From Paeniglutamicibacter gangotriensis Lz1y (GTDB lineage: Bacteria > Actinomycetota > Actinomycetes > Actinomycetales > Micrococcaceae), in contig NZ_AOCK01000004.1 in NCBI RefSeq assembly GCF_000348945.1, positions 291,848 to 355,847 of the forward strand: a DNA stretch of 64,000 nucleotides. The letters are read 5' to 3'. Position 1 is the first letter of the stretch, and each line of letters begins with the position of its first letter. This document shows positions 49,856 through 59,492 of the stretch, in pieces. The position numbers were made by a program, and so were the translations under genes. The notes beneath the pieces were generated by a model. It did not search any database, was not told where the DNA came from, and saw nothing but the letters and a program-made list of their open reading frames with translations.

Positions 49856-49885
49856 GCTACGTGATCTCTTGATCGCACAGTGAGA

Positions 49886-49937
49886 GGAGGGTGCCCCGGG
49901 AATTTGCCTAGCAATTCCCGGGTGCACCCTCCTTTTT
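49886..49937 (+). terminator. Terminator of the spc operon
   Basis: GGAGGGTG...AATT (49886-49904) pairs with AATTCCCGG...CACCCTCC (49913-49932, one mismatch region), followed by TTTTTC, about 30 bases after rplO. secY therefore needs its own promoter in the following 200 bases. Confidence 0.92.
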
Positions 49938-50139
49938 CTTTCCATACCACCCCTGCGTTCCCCTGACCTGCGATAACAGCAAGGCCGGGGCCCATGCAAG
50001 GTCTTCCAGCTGGAAACATTGCACAGTTGGGGATTGTTTAGGGCTTTTGCCGCGGCGCATTTGGTGTGTCATGCATGCCACCCGCTAGAATCATTAGGTC
50101 AACCCGGGCACCCCCGGCCACCATCAATCAGGAGGACGC

Positions 50140-51444
50140 TTGTTCGCCGCCATTGCCCGGGTATTCCGGACGCCTGACCTGCGACGCAAGTTGTTGTTCA
50201 CGCTCGCCATCATCGCGATCTACCGTTTGGGTGTTTACATCCCAGCGCCAGGCGTGGACTACAGCAACGTCCAGCAGTGCCTTGCCGCGGGTAACACCAC
50301 CGGAGGCCTGTACCAGTTCGTTAACCTTTTCAGCGGCGGTGCGTTGCTGCAGGTTTCCATTTTCGCCATGGGAATCATGCCGTACATCACGGCCTCGATT
50401 ATCGTCCAGCTGTTGCGCGTGGTGATTCCTCGTTTCGAGGAACTGCACAAGGAAGGCCAGTCCGGACAGGCCATCCTGACCCAGTACACTCGCTACCTCA
50501 CGATCGCCCTTGGCCTCCTGCAGGCCACCACGCTGGTCTCCCTGGCCCGCAGCGGGATGCTCTTCCCCGCCTGCGACCTACCCATCGTCCCGGACGACAG
50601 CATCTTCGTGATCGTCTTGATGATCTTCACCCTCACGGCCGGAACCGGCTTGATCATGTGGATGGGTGAACTGGCCACCGAACGCGGTGTCGGTAACGGC
50701 ATGTCACTGCTGATCTTCGTGTCCATCGCCTCGGGCTTCCCCTCGGCCATGGGCGCCATCGCCACCTCGCAGGGCTGGGGCGTCTTCACCGGCGTGATTC
50801 TCATCGGTGTGGCAGTCATTGCGCTGGTCGTGTTCGTGGAACAGTCCCAGCGCCGCATCCCGGTGCAGTACGCCAAACGGATGATCGGACGCCGCACCGT
50901 CGGCGGCACCTCCACCTACATCCCGATCAAGGTCAACATGGCCGGGGTTATCCCGGTAATCTTTGCATCCTCCATGCTGGCGCTGCCGAGCATGCTGGTG
51001 CAGTTCAACACCGGGTCCGACGGCACGCTGCCGGGCTGGGCCATGTGGGTTCAGACCAACTTCTCCGGCTCCTCGCCGTTGTACATGGCCACCTACACGC
51101 TGTTGACCATCGGCTTCACCTACTTCTACGTCGCGATCACGTTCAATCCGACCGAGGTTGCCGACAACATGAAGCAGTACGGTGGATTCATTCCGGGCAT
51201 CCGAGCCGGACGCCCCACGGCTGCGTACCTCGAGTACATCATCAGCCGCATCACGTTCCCCGGTGCCCTTTATCTGGCATTCGTGGCCCTGATTCCGTTG
51301 GTCGCCTTCGTGCTCATCAACGCCGATCAGAACTTCCCGTTCGGCGGTACCTCGATCCTCATCATGGTTGGTGTGGGTCTTGAAACCGTCAAACAAATCA
51401 ACGCACAAATGCAGCAGCGACACTACGAAGGACTTCTGCGATGA
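50140..51444 (+). CDS. secY: Preprotein translocase subunit SecY
   Basis: A 434-residue SecY, the protein-conducting channel, with ten membrane segments. Seen: FRTPDLRRKLLFTLAIIAIYRLG, YIPAPGVDYS, GIMPYITASIIVQLL, ERGVGNGMSLLIF and the cytosolic loop QSQRRIPVQYAKRM. It starts at TTG with AGGAGG four bases upstream. Its stop overlaps adk (ATGA), so the two are coupled. Its partner secE is at 10503. Confidence 0.98.
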   Translation: MFAAIARVFRTPDLRRKLLFTLAIIAIYRLGVYIPAPGVDYSNVQQCLAAGNTTGGLYQFVNLFSGGALLQVSIFAMGIMPYITASIIVQLLRVVIPRFEELHKEGQSGQAILTQYTRYLTIALGLLQATTLVSLARSGMLFPACDLPIVPDDSIFVIVLMIFTLTAGTGLIMWMGELATERGVGNGMSLLIFVSIASGFPSAMGAIATSQGWGVFTGVILIGVAVIALVVFVEQSQRRIPVQYAKRMIGRRTVGGTSTYIPIKVNMAGVIPVIFASSMLALPSMLVQFNTGSDGTLPGWAMWVQTNFSGSSPLYMATYTLLTIGFTYFYVAITFNPTEVADNMKQYGGFIPGIRAGRPTAAYLEYIISRITFPGALYLAFVALIPLVAFVLINADQNFPFGGTSILIMVGVGLETVKQINAQMQQRHYEGLLR

Positions 51445-52013
51445 CAAGATTGTTGATCATTGGCCCCCCCGGTGCTGGCAAAGGCACCCAGGCGGTCCAA
51501 ATCTCCGAGCGCCTCAATGTTGTGGCCATCTCCACCGGTGATATCTTCCGCGCCAACGTCAAGGGCGGTACCCCGCTCGGCGTCGAAGCAAAGAAGTACA
51601 TCGATGCCGGGAACTTCGTTCCGGACTCGGTCACCAACTCCATGGTCCGCGACCGTCTGGCAGCTGACGATGTCAAAGACGGCTTCCTGCTCGATGGCTA
51701 CCCGCGCACCAGCGCGCAGGTCGACGAGTTGGATTCGATCTTGGCCGACGCCGGGGTAGAGCTCGACACAGTGCTTCAGCTGACCGCCGACGACGACGAG
51801 CTCGTGGTCCGTCTGCTCAAGCGTGCACAGATCGAGGGTCGGGCCGATGATACCGAAGAGGTCATCCGCCACCGCCTGGGTCTCTACCACGAGGAGACTG
51901 CCGTGGTGGTCAACCGCTACCAGGAGCGCGGTATCGTGCGCCTGGTTGATGGCATCGGTGAGATCGACGAAGTCACTAACCGCGTCATGGACGCACTGGG
52001 CCAGAACGCCTAG
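51441..52013 (+). CDS. adk: Adenylate kinase
   Basis: Interconverts ATP + AMP and 2 ADP. A 190-residue short-lid form: P-loop GPPGAGKGTQ (8-17), AMP-binding STGDIFRA, DGYPRT and the R-rich core RAQIEGRADDTEEVIRHRL where long forms carry the zinc lid. The ATG overlaps the secY stop by four bases; secY-adk-map is a conserved order. A terminator follows. Confidence 0.97.
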   Translation: MTRLLIIGPPGAGKGTQAVQISERLNVVAISTGDIFRANVKGGTPLGVEAKKYIDAGNFVPDSVTNSMVRDRLAADDVKDGFLLDGYPRTSAQVDELDSILADAGVELDTVLQLTADDDELVVRLLKRAQIEGRADDTEEVIRHRLGLYHEETAVVVNRYQERGIVRLVDGIGEIDEVTNRVMDALGQNA

Positions 52014-52027
52014 TTCATTTACGTCCT

Positions 52028-52075
52028 AAAAACCGCGGGGACCGGCACACCAGTGCCGTCATCCCCGCGGTTTTT
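52028..52075 (+). terminator. Terminator after secY-adk
   Basis: AAAAACCGCGGGGA (52028-52041) pairs with TCCCCGCGGTTTTT, enclosing CGGCAC/GTGCCG, with a T-run in the 3' arm. map therefore probably has its own promoter or is reached by readthrough. Confidence 0.92.
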
Positions 52076-52120
52076 GCAATAACCGCGGCAGCACCGTCTT
52101 TGGAAAGGGACATACACACC

Positions 52121-52951
52121 ATGGCTTTCAGCCAACGCAAGATCGAGTACAAAACCAACGGGCAGATCCTTAAGATGCGCGAGGCGGGCCTGGTCCTGGC
52201 CGAGGCGCTGGACGAGGCCGTTGCTGCAGCGCAGATCGGTGTCACCACCGCGCACCTGGACGCGGTGTTCGCCTCGGTGCTCGAGCGCCACGGCGCCACC
52301 AGCAACTTCAAGGGCTACTACGATTTCCCGGCAAACATCTGCGCCTCGGTCAACGACCAAGTCGTCCACGGTTTCCCCAGCGAGTACGTGCTGGCCGACG
52401 GCGACGTGCTCAAGATCGACGGCGGGGCGATCATCGATGGTTGGCATGCCGATTCGGCACGCACCGTGATTGTCGGTGAAGCAGACCCCGCGGATCAGCG
52501 CCTGTCGGATATCACCCAGGAAGCCATGTGGCGGGGGATCGCTGCGCTGGCCGAGGCCCGCTTCGTGGGACAGATCGGCGATGCCATCGATGACTTCGTC
52601 TCCGAGGTTCCAGGTGAGCCGCTGGGCATCCTGGAGGACTATGTCGGCCACGGCATCGGTTCGGCGATGCACCAGGCCCCGGATGTGCTCAACTACCGCA
52701 CCGGGCACCGTGGGCCGCGCGTGAAGCCAGGTATGTGCCTGGCCATCGAACCGATGCTGGTCCGCGGCGGGTTGGAGACCAAGGTCTTGGAAGACGACTG
52801 GACCGTGGTGACTGTCGATGGCGCTCGCGCCTCGCAGTGGGAACACTCGGTGGCCGTGCACCTGGGCGGCATCTGGGTTTTGACGGCACACGATGGGGGA
52901 GCGGCCGGCCTTGCACCATTTGGCGTGGTGCCCTCGCCGATCCTTCCGTAG
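52121..52951 (+). CDS. map: Type I methionine aminopeptidase
   Basis: A 276-residue enzyme removing the initiator methionine from new proteins. The five metal ligands are visible: two Asp in IIDGWHADSARTVIV, His in YVGHGIGSAMHQ, Glu in CLAIEPML and Glu in QWEHSVAVH. The substrate His of the family is also present. ATG 52121 has AAAGGGA ten bases upstream; an in-frame TTG at 52100 is less likely. The tail (GGAAGLAPFGVVPSPILP) is slightly longer than usual. Confidence 0.95.
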   Translation: MAFSQRKIEYKTNGQILKMREAGLVLAEALDEAVAAAQIGVTTAHLDAVFASVLERHGATSNFKGYYDFPANICASVNDQVVHGFPSEYVLADGDVLKIDGGAIIDGWHADSARTVIVGEADPADQRLSDITQEAMWRGIAALAEARFVGQIGDAIDDFVSEVPGEPLGILEDYVGHGIGSAMHQAPDVLNYRTGHRGPRVKPGMCLAIEPMLVRGGLETKVLEDDWTVVTVDGARASQWEHSVAVHLGGIWVLTAHDGGAAGLAPFGVVPSPILP

Positions 52952-53180
52952 CCGGCGTGCGGCTGGCCGGGGGCCGAAGGTTTCCCCGGCCTGTGGCCAA
53001 CCTAACAAACCGGGGCGTCCGTGCGATTTCCCTTTACGCCCTCCAGCGCGTAGGCTTGACTGTTGGTTGTCTGTTCCTTGGTGCCCAAAAGCTCCGGCTT
53101 GGGGTACCGACGTGTTCAGCGACCAAGTCCATAAATCTGTCGGCGGTAAATATCACCGACAATAAAAGTTAGCGGAGGAT
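52952..53180 (+). promoter_or_regulatory. Upstream region of infA
   Basis: A 229-base gap probably holding the promoter of the infA-rpmJ-rpsM-rpsK-rpoA-rplQ set. GTCGGCGGT / ATCACCGAC (53139-53160) can form an eight-pair hairpin just before the infA ribosome site. No convincing -35/-10 pair was assigned. Confidence 0.4.
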
Positions 53181-53402
53181 ATGGCCAAGAAAGAGGGTGT
53201 CATCGAGGTAGAAGGCGCCGTGTCAGAGGCACTGCCCAACGCGATGTTTCGTGTTGAGTTGCCTAATGGGCACGTTGTACTTGCAACTATCTCGGGAAAG
53301 ATGCGTCAGCACTACATTCGAATCCTCCCTGAGGATCGCGTAGTGGTGGAACTCAGTCCGTATGACCTCAACCGCGGGCGTATCGTTTACCGCTACAAGT
53401 AA
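53181..53402 (+). CDS. infA: Translation initiation factor IF-1
   Basis: A 73-residue S1-fold protein that occupies the A site during initiation. It reads [40 protein letters not shown] and [17 protein letters not shown], all standard. AGCGGAGGAT precedes the ATG. rpmJ follows after 85 bases. Confidence 0.98.
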   Translation: MAKKEGVIEVEGAVSEALPNAMFRVELPNGHVVLATISGKMRQHYIRILPEDRVVVELSPYDLNRGRIVYRYK

Positions 53403-53487
53403 AAGCTTTTGCCATTCTTCCCCTCGGGGAAAGGCGACGAAGGTAATTACGCTCCACTTGAAACCGCAACCGCAAAAGGAAATTGCC

Positions 53488-53601
53488 TTGAAGGTTAACC
53501 CTAGCGTGAAGCCGATCTGCGATAAGTGCAAGGTGATCCGCCGTAATGGCGTGGTCATGGTGATCTGCGAAAACCCACGCCACAAGCAGCGTCAGGGCTA
53601 A
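53488..53601 (+). CDS. rpmJ: 50S ribosomal protein L36
   Basis: A 37-residue L36 starting at TTG ([18 protein letters not shown] then [17 protein letters not shown]). It is the zinc-binding form: CDKC, a third Cys in VICEN and His in RHK. AAAAGGAAA precedes the TTG. The open frame extends further upstream, but that part is not conserved. Confidence 0.96.
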   Translation: MKVNPSVKPICDKCKVIRRNGVVMVICENPRHKQRQG

Positions 53602-53750
53602 TTTCCCTCACGGGAAATCCTGCGCTTTGCAATGAAATCGGCAGTACAGCATCCAACGCGCGATGCATACCCACGGCACGGAGGCCGTGGACCGGGAACA
53701 CCGGGCATGTACTGCTTTAGACCTCCGATATATCGAAAGGTAGACAGCAT

Positions 53751-54125
53751 ATGGCTCGTCTAGCTGGCGTAGACATCCCGCGCGAAAAGCGCGTGATTAT
53801 TGCGCTCACATACATTTACGGCTTGGGCAAGACCCGTGCAGAACAGACCATCGCCGAGACCGGGATCAACCCGGACACTCGTGTGAAGGATCTCTCCGAC
53901 GCTGAGCTGGTACAGCTGCGTGACTTCATCGAAGGCAGCTTCAAGGTTGAGGGTGACCTCCGCCGCGAAGTAGCAGCTGACATTCGCCGCAAGGTTGAAA
54001 TCGGCTCCTACGAAGGCATCCGCCACCGCAAGGGCCTGCCGGTCCGCGGTCAGCGCACCAAGACGAACGCTCGCACCCGTAAGGGACCGAAGCGCACCGT
54101 CGCCGGTAAGAAGAAGACTCGCTAA
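53751..54125 (+). CDS. rpsM: 30S ribosomal protein S13
   Basis: A 124-residue S13 of the 30S head, contacting P-site tRNA and the L5 bridge. Seen: [42 protein letters not shown] and the basic C-terminus [28 protein letters not shown]. Separated from rpmJ by 149 bases. Normal length. Confidence 0.98.
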   Translation: MARLAGVDIPREKRVIIALTYIYGLGKTRAEQTIAETGINPDTRVKDLSDAELVQLRDFIEGSFKVEGDLRREVAADIRRKVEIGSYEGIRHRKGLPVRGQRTKTNARTRKGPKRTVAGKKKTR

Positions 54126-54168
54126 ATCTAGCGGTCATCACTAAGCCAAATTTCTCGTAGGAGTAAGC

Positions 54169-54570
54169 ATGCCCCCCAAGACTCGTGGAGCGGTTCGTAA
54201 GCCGCGTCGCAAGGACAAAAAGAATATCCCGCTCGGCCAGGCGCACATCAAGAGCACCTTCAACAACACCATCGTTTCCATCACGGATCCGAACGGCGCT
54301 GTAATCTCGTGGGCTTCGGCCGGCGAGGTTGGCTTCAAGGGTTCGCGTAAGTCGACCCCGTACGCCGCACAGATGGCTGCTGAGTCCGCTGCTAAGCGCG
54401 CTCAGGAGCACGGCCTTCGCAAGGTTGACGTTTTCGTCAAGGGCCCCGGCTCGGGACGCGAAACCGCGATCCGCTCGCTGCAGGCCGCTGGCCTTGAGGT
54501 TGGGTCCATCTCGGACGTTTCCCCAAGCGCACACAACGGCTGCCGCCCGCCAAAGCGTCGCCGCGTCTAA
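54169..54570 (+). CDS. rpsK: 30S ribosomal protein S11
   Basis: A 133-residue S11 of the platform. A Lys/Arg-rich N-terminus is followed by [41 protein letters not shown] and the C-terminal [18 protein letters not shown]. rpsD, often the next gene, is absent; a strong hairpin and rpoA follow. Confidence 0.98.
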   Translation: MPPKTRGAVRKPRRKDKKNIPLGQAHIKSTFNNTIVSITDPNGAVISWASAGEVGFKGSRKSTPYAAQMAAESAAKRAQEHGLRKVDVFVKGPGSGRETAIRSLQAAGLEVGSISDVSPSAHNGCRPPKRRRV

Positions 54571-54590
54571 TAATGACTGTCTGGCTTTGA

Positions 54591-54634
54591 TGCCGCCGCG
54601 TCCTTTCCCCACACGGGGGTAGGACGCGGCGGCA
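54591..54634 (+). other. Strong hairpin between rpsK and rpoA
   Basis: A perfect 14-base stem, TGCCGCCGCGTCCT (54591-54604) with 54621-54634, enclosing CCCC/GGGG. No T-run follows. It occupies the place where rpsD lies in many bacteria and could be an mRNA processing or attenuation element. Confidence 0.65.
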
Positions 54635-54743
54635 TGATCGCCACGGCAAGCCAGACCGAACCAGACGAACGCCGACGAGGCATACGTCGTTTCCACCCCC
54701 TGTGTTGCGTCATATAGCGGACGCACGCTGAAAGGAAATGTAA

Positions 54744-55751
54744 GTGCTCATTGCACAGCGCCCCACCCTGACCGAAGAAGTCGTAGCGGAGAACCGCTCC
54801 CGTTTTGTAATTGAACCGTTGGAGCCTGGCTTCGGCTACACCCTGGGAAACTCGCTTCGCCGTACCCTCCTCTCCTCCATTCCTGGTGCAGCAGTCACCA
54901 GTGTGCGGATCGATGGGGTATTGCACGAGTTCACCACCGTAGCCGGTGTGAAGGAAGACGTGACCGAACTGATTCTTAACATCAAGAATCTCTCAGTGTC
55001 CTCCGAGCATGATGAGCCGGTCGTCGCCTACCTGCGCAAGCAGGGCCCAGGCGTCGTCACCGCAGCCGACATCACCCCGCCTGCCGGCGTGGAATTCCAC
55101 AACCCGGACCTGCACATCGCGACATTGAACGCGAAGGGCAAGTTCGACATGGAACTGACCATCGAACGTGGTCGCGGTTATGTTTCTGCAGCGCAGAACA
55201 AGAACGTGGACGCAGAGATCGGTCGTATCCCAGTGGATTCGATCTACTCGCCGGTGCTGAAGGTGACCTTCCGCGTGGAGGCCACCCGTGTTGAGCAGCG
55301 CACCGACTTTGACAAGCTCATCGTCGATGTTGAAACCAAGGATTCGATGCTCCCGCGCGATGCAGTAGCATCCGCAGGCACCACCCTGGTTGAACTGTTC
55401 GGCCTGGCACGCGAGCTGAACACCGCTGCTGAAGGCATCGAGATCGGCCCGTCCCCGACGGACGCCGCCCTCGCAGCCGACATGGCACTGCCGATCGAAG
55501 ACCTTGAATTGACAGTTCGCTCGTACAACTGCCTCAAGCGTGAGGGCATCCACTCCGTGGGTGAACTCGTTGCACGCTCCGAGGCCGACCTGATGGACAT
55601 CCGTAACTTCGGTGCGAAGTCCATCGATGAGGTCAAGGCGAAGCTGATCGATCTGGGTCTGGCCCTGAAGGATTCCCCTCCGGGCTTTGATCTTGCAGCA
55701 CGTGCCGCAGCCATTGGCGACGATGAAGCCTTCGGTGAGGAAGAAGTCTAA
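54744..55751 (+). CDS. rpoA: DNA-directed RNA polymerase subunit alpha
   Basis: A 335-residue alpha subunit. The N-terminal dimerisation domain (about 1-230) has [43 protein letters not shown], and the C-terminal domain (about 250-320) has [22 protein letters not shown] and [14 protein letters not shown], which contact promoter UP elements and activators. It starts at GTG with AAAGGAAA upstream. The acidic end ([10 protein letters not shown]) is typical. Confidence 0.98.
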   Translation: MLIAQRPTLTEEVVAENRSRFVIEPLEPGFGYTLGNSLRRTLLSSIPGAAVTSVRIDGVLHEFTTVAGVKEDVTELILNIKNLSVSSEHDEPVVAYLRKQGPGVVTAADITPPAGVEFHNPDLHIATLNAKGKFDMELTIERGRGYVSAAQNKNVDAEIGRIPVDSIYSPVLKVTFRVEATRVEQRTDFDKLIVDVETKDSMLPRDAVASAGTTLVELFGLARELNTAAEGIEIGPSPTDAALAADMALPIEDLELTVRSYNCLKREGIHSVGELVARSEADLMDIRNFGAKSIDEVKAKLIDLGLALKDSPPGFDLAARAAAIGDDEAFGEEEV

Positions 55752-55837
55752 GACTTCTTGGCCCACCAGCTATAGAACTTAAACCTTTGCGCCCGGAATT
55801 CCACCGGGCGCAAAGGCCACCATACTAGGAGAACACT

Positions 55838-56383
55838 ATGCCTACCCCTCCCAAGGGTCCGCGTCTCGGCGGCAGCGCAGCTCACGAGCGATTGATGCTC
55901 GCGAACCTGTCCGCGCAGCTGTTCGAGAACAAATCCATCACCACCACGCTGACCAAGGCCAAGCGCCTTCGCCCGCATGCAGAGCGCCTGATCACCTTCG
56001 CCAAGCGCGGAGACCTGGCCTCGCGTCGCCGCGTCCAGGCAGTCATTGCCTCGCGCAGCCGCACCAACAAGTCGATCGTTCACGAGCTGTTCGAGAACAT
56101 CGCACCGGTTATGGCCGAGCGCCAGGGTGGTTACACCCGCATCACCAAGATCGGCAACCGCAAGGGCGATAACGCCCCGATGGCTGTCATCGAATTGGTC
56201 ATGGAGCCGGTTTCGCCGAAGCAGGCCGTTGTGAAGGAAGCCGAGAAGGCTGCCGCAGTGGCTGCTCCGGTTGAAGAGGTCGCCCCGACCGAAGCAACCG
56301 AAACTGCAGAGGTCGCCGAGACCGAAGCAACCGAAACTGTAGAGGTCGCCGAGACCGAAGCAGCAGAGGAGAACAAGGCCTAG
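55838..56383 (+). CDS. rplQ: 50S ribosomal protein L17 with acidic repeat tail
   Basis: A 181-residue L17 near the tunnel exit. The core (about 1-125) shows [45 protein letters not shown] and [24 protein letters not shown]. The last 50 residues are an Ala/Glu/Thr-rich tail with two copies of TEATETxEVAE. Bacterial L17 is usually near 120 residues; a tail is common in actinobacteria. GGAGAACACT precedes the ATG. Confidence 0.97.
   Translation: MPTPPKGPRLGGSAAHERLMLANLSAQLFENKSITTTLTKAKRLRPHAERLITFAKRGDLASRRRVQAVIASRSRTNKSIVHELFENIAPVMAERQGGYTRITKIGNRKGDNAPMAVIELVMEPVSPKQAVVKEAEKAAAVAAPVEEVAPTEATETAEVAETEATETVEVAETEAAEENKA
56288..56353 (+). repeat. Two 33-base tandem repeats in rplQ
   Basis: Units 56288-56320 and 56321-56353 differ at a single base (GCA versus GTA) and encode [11 protein letters not shown] and [12 protein letters not shown] third partial unit follows. 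This points to recent in-frame duplication. Confidence 0.95.
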
Positions 56384-56416
56384 TCCTTGTCCCCTTTGGC
56401 AATAGCCAAAAACGTC

Positions 56417-56450
56417 GGCCCGGTGCAGTTATGCACCGGGCCTGTGTTTT
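56417..56450 (+). terminator. Terminator after rplQ
   Basis: A perfect 11-base stem GGCCCGGTGCA (56417-56427) with TGCACCGGGCC (56432-56442), loop GTTA, then TGTGTTTT, about 35 bases after rplQ. truA follows 110 bases later. Confidence 0.9.
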
Positions 56451-56560
56451 AAGCACCGAAAACCCCTGCAGCGCCGCTCAAACCTCGACCACTGTGAGCT
56501 CCGGCGGGGCAGGAGCCGATCCCAGCGAAGTGGATCCGGCTACTGAACGAGGACCGTGAG

Positions 56561-57511
56561 ATGAATACTTTCGCCGTTGATGCGCGGCATCCCGGCTTGG
56601 CGCCGGCTGATAGCGCCAGCGAGCCCACCTCCGTGCGACTGGCAATCCGGATCGGCTATGACGGCACCGCCTACAACGGCTGGGCGCTGCAGCCGGGACT
56701 GCCAACGGTCCAGGGAGTACTGGAGGCCGCCTTGGCCCTGCTGATCCGCCGCAAGATCCGCACGGTAGTGGCCGGACGCACAGATGCCGGCGTGCACGCC
56801 AGAAACCAGATCGCGCACTTCGACCTGACCCCGGCGGAAGTCGCAGGCCTAGCCCGCGGTGCCGACCTCGAACCAGGTATGGCCTTGTTGAGGCGGCTAC
56901 GGGGTCTGCTTGGCCGCGAACACGGCGCCATCCTGGTCCGAGACATCTGGATTGCACCAACCGGATTCGACGCACGGTTCTCCGCGCTTTGGCGTCGCTA
57001 CTCCTACCGCATTGCCGATGGGCCGGCTCGCTTCGATCCGCTCACCCGTGCCTTCACCATGTGGCATAAGGCAGAACTGGACGTCGACTTGTTGAACGCC
57101 GAGGCAGCAAGCCTGCTGGGCCGCCACGATTTCCTCTCCTTCTGTAAGCCGCGTGAGCACGCCACCACCATCCGCACGTTGACCGAGTTCTCGTTTCAGC
57201 GGGATGCCGAAGGTGTCGTCGTTGCCCATTTGAAAGCCGATGCTTTTTGCCACAACATGGTCAGGGCCATGATTGGCGCCTGCCTCAAAGTCGGAGACGG
57301 TAGCGAGAACCCCGGGTGGGTCGGGATGCGCTTGGCCGAGGCCGTGCGCGATTCACGAATCATGTTGGCCGATCCGCGCGCCCTGGTGCTCGAGGAAGTC
57401 GCTTATCCGCTCGATGCACAGGAGATTGCCCGTCGCGCCGAATTGACGCGCACTCGACGTAAACCGGAAGAACTCAACAAGAACCTGTCGAAAGAGTCAG
57501 ACACCAAATAG
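56561..57511 (+). CDS. truA: tRNA pseudouridine(38-40) synthase TruA
   Basis: A 316-residue pseudouridine synthase acting on the tRNA anticodon arm. The N-terminal YDGTAYNGWALQPGLPTVQGVLEAAL and the catalytic Asp in VVAGRTDAGVHARNQ (near residue 74) are intact; later FCKPREHATTIRT and FCHNMVRAMIGACLKVG match the family. It has about 20 extra N-terminal residues and a charged C-terminal tail. GAGGA lies seven bases before ATG. The rplQ-truA-rplM-rpsI order is conserved, here interrupted by a DUF4184 gene. Confidence 0.96.
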   Translation: MNTFAVDARHPGLAPADSASEPTSVRLAIRIGYDGTAYNGWALQPGLPTVQGVLEAALALLIRRKIRTVVAGRTDAGVHARNQIAHFDLTPAEVAGLARGADLEPGMALLRRLRGLLGREHGAILVRDIWIAPTGFDARFSALWRRYSYRIADGPARFDPLTRAFTMWHKAELDVDLLNAEAASLLGRHDFLSFCKPREHATTIRTLTEFSFQRDAEGVVVAHLKADAFCHNMVRAMIGACLKVGDGSENPGWVGMRLAEAVRDSRIMLADPRALVLEEVAYPLDAQEIARRAELTRTRRKPEELNKNLSKESDTK

Positions 57512-57649
57512 TCTGTACCGCGCGGGCCAACGCCGCCGGGGGAGTACCGCCCGCAAGCCTTGAATTGAGGATCGAGGATCGAGGATTGGGTGTGACTGTC
57601 TCGGTCGGTAGACAACTGCGAAGATGAGCTTCTGAGCGAAGGGGAGAAG

Positions 57650-58501
57650 CTACCCCCGGGCCATGGGCGTTGCTTGAAACTTCCGGATCATGACTAGGGT
57701 GTGCCAGAGCAAGCCATAGATGGCCAGGGACGCGATCAGCGCGGCACCACCTCTAAGAATTATGACCTGCAGGAACAATTCGGCACTTAGCGCGTCTTCG
57801 ATGACCGGTGTCGCGCCACGGCCGAGGAGGGCGGCGGCCACGGCAGGAACAACTACCACTAGCGACAGCAGCATGGTGCGCGCATTCCGGGGTTCGATGA
57901 CTTCGGTCTTCACGTTTCTGTGGGATCTTCTTCGCATCTTGATGTACCAGAGGGCCAAGATCGACATTCCGGCGAGGCTGCTACCGTGCTGGAGTAAACG
58001 GAAGATGGGAATACCCCCAAGGTGCTCATTGGACAGGGAAGGTACGTGGAGGACTACCCACCCGGATGCGTGCGTGAAAGAGTCCCACACAAGGTGCGTG
58101 AGAAGCCCGATCAGCAAGGAGTGGAATGTCCACAGCGCCATATGACCCCCGGTCGGAGGTCGCATCCTGAGCCCAGATTGGTCGGGGAACCACGATTCGG
58201 GAAGAGCCCATCGGGTGGGCCCCTTGATAAGCGACAGGAATCCAAACAGCACCAAGGCCAGCGGCATCCCGACGGTCAACATGTGGGCGAATTGGTGTGA
58301 GCTGATCCCGTTGAGTAGCGCGGCATTCCAGCCGTGCTCAGAACGCAGCACTTGTAAGAAGTATGGGAGATCCGGGGCCATGGCGCCGGCTACAAGGGCC
58401 AGCGGCACCACCGGTTGGCGCAGGAACGGCAGGACTGCAGCCGTATGGGCCAGGGTGAAAGGCAAGGGATCCTCGAAACGTTGTGTCATGGCCCACGCCA
58501 T
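57650..58501 (-). CDS. DUF4184 family membrane protein
   Basis: A 283-residue membrane protein. Its start PLPFTLAHTAAVLPFLRQP and GAMAPDLPYF are the hallmark of DUF4184, related to metal-dependent membrane hydrolases of the YdjM/LexA-binding type; HSLLIGLLTHLVWDSFTHASGW with Asp/His also fits that fold. About five membrane segments. ATG 58501 has AGGA five bases upstream; ATG 58489 is the alternative. Function unknown. It lies opposite to truA and rplM, an insertion in the usual order. Confidence 0.8.
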   Translation of the reverse strand: MAWAMTQRFEDPLPFTLAHTAAVLPFLRQPVVPLALVAGAMAPDLPYFLQVLRSEHGWNAALLNGISSHQFAHMLTVGMPLALVLFGFLSLIKGPTRWALPESWFPDQSGLRMRPPTGGHMALWTFHSLLIGLLTHLVWDSFTHASGWVVLHVPSLSNEHLGGIPIFRLLQHGSSLAGMSILALWYIKMRRRSHRNVKTEVIEPRNARTMLLSLVVVVPAVAAALLGRGATPVIEDALSAELFLQVIILRGGAALIASLAIYGLLWHTLVMIRKFQATPMARG

Positions 58502-59012
58502 TGGCGTCCTGTTGCGTATGGGGCCATCTCAAGCGTAGTTGGCTCGCGCGGGGAACGTAGACGCACGTACTGTTACGGCGGTCATATTGGCTAAAATCGT
58601 CAAGGCTGCCAGAACCATGCCCACGGTGCCGCTTGCTCAACTCTAAGGTCGCGGCGCGTCCCGATAATTGATGCCCAGCACCTCTGGCATGCAACAGGTG
58701 TCTGCTATGAGGCCTAGAAGACGGCTTGTCGGCAGTCTCACCTTGGACGCTTTGGTGGTGTCGGGGTTAATCCGATAGACTATCGGCTGTTGTGCGTGTC
58801 CTTTGTTCGACACAACCTTCCCCGTGTGACGGCTCAGTTGCAGAGCCACTGGTCTGCGGGGATTGCGAACATTCATGGACGGCCGGTCTTTTCAGTCCTC
58901 ACCTGGCGAACTGGTACAGCGCATCGAACACAGCACGTTCTAGGACAGTGGATCTCACAGCCGTTGACCAAAAGTGTGCTTGACCAGTAACCAATAAACA
59001 AAGGCAATTACA
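58502..59012 (+). promoter_or_regulatory. Upstream region and leader of rplM-rpsI
   Basis: A 511-base gap. TAGACT (58776-58781) fits a -10 element and is embedded in the perfect palindrome CCGATAG-A-CTATCGG (58772-58786); TTGGTG at 58752-58757 is a weak -35 at 18 bases. The transcript would begin with GTTGTG...CACAAC enclosing GTGTC/GACAC, followed by a leader of about 225 bases. No gene seen. Confidence 0.5.
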
Positions 59013-59456
59013 GTGCGTACGTTCACTCCAAAGCCGGCCGACCAGACCCGCCAGTGGCTCATCATTGATGCCACTGACGTTGTACTTGGTCGCCTCGCCG
59101 TCCAGGCCGCAACCCTGCTGCGCGGCAAGCACAAGGCTACCTTCGCCCCCCATATGGACATGGGCGATCACGTCATCATCATCAACGCCGAGAAGGTTGC
59201 CCTCACCGGCGCCAAGCTCGAAAACAAGCGCGCTTACCGCCACTCGGGTTTCCCGGGCGGCCTGAAGTCCGTTTCCTACGCCGAGCTTCTTGAAAAGAAC
59301 CCGGTTCAGGCAGTGGAGAAGGCCATCAAGGGCATGCTCCCGAAGAACTCGCTGGCTGCAGACCAGCTGTCCAAGTTGAAGGTCTACCGCGGTGCCGAGC
59401 ACCCGCACGCTGCACAGCAGCCACAGACTTTCGAAATCACCCAGGTCGCGCAGTAG
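59013..59456 (+). CDS. rplM: 50S ribosomal protein L13
   Basis: A 147-residue L13, an early 50S assembly protein. It starts at GTG ([43 protein letters not shown] core) with [18 protein letters not shown] and [12 protein letters not shown] following. Normal length. rpsI follows after 36 bases with a shared operon. Confidence 0.98.
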   Translation: MRTFTPKPADQTRQWLIIDATDVVLGRLAVQAATLLRGKHKATFAPHMDMGDHVIIINAEKVALTGAKLENKRAYRHSGFPGGLKSVSYAELLEKNPVQAVEKAIKGMLPKNSLAADQLSKLKVYRGAEHPHAAQQPQTFEITQVAQ

Positions 59457-59492
59457 CGCTGGGCCCCGAGAACAAGACTTTAGGAGAATATC

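Noticed and set aside
57567..57587. Three short GAGGATC/T tandem units after truA
   Set aside because: Only 7-base units, probably a simple sequence; no link to a function.
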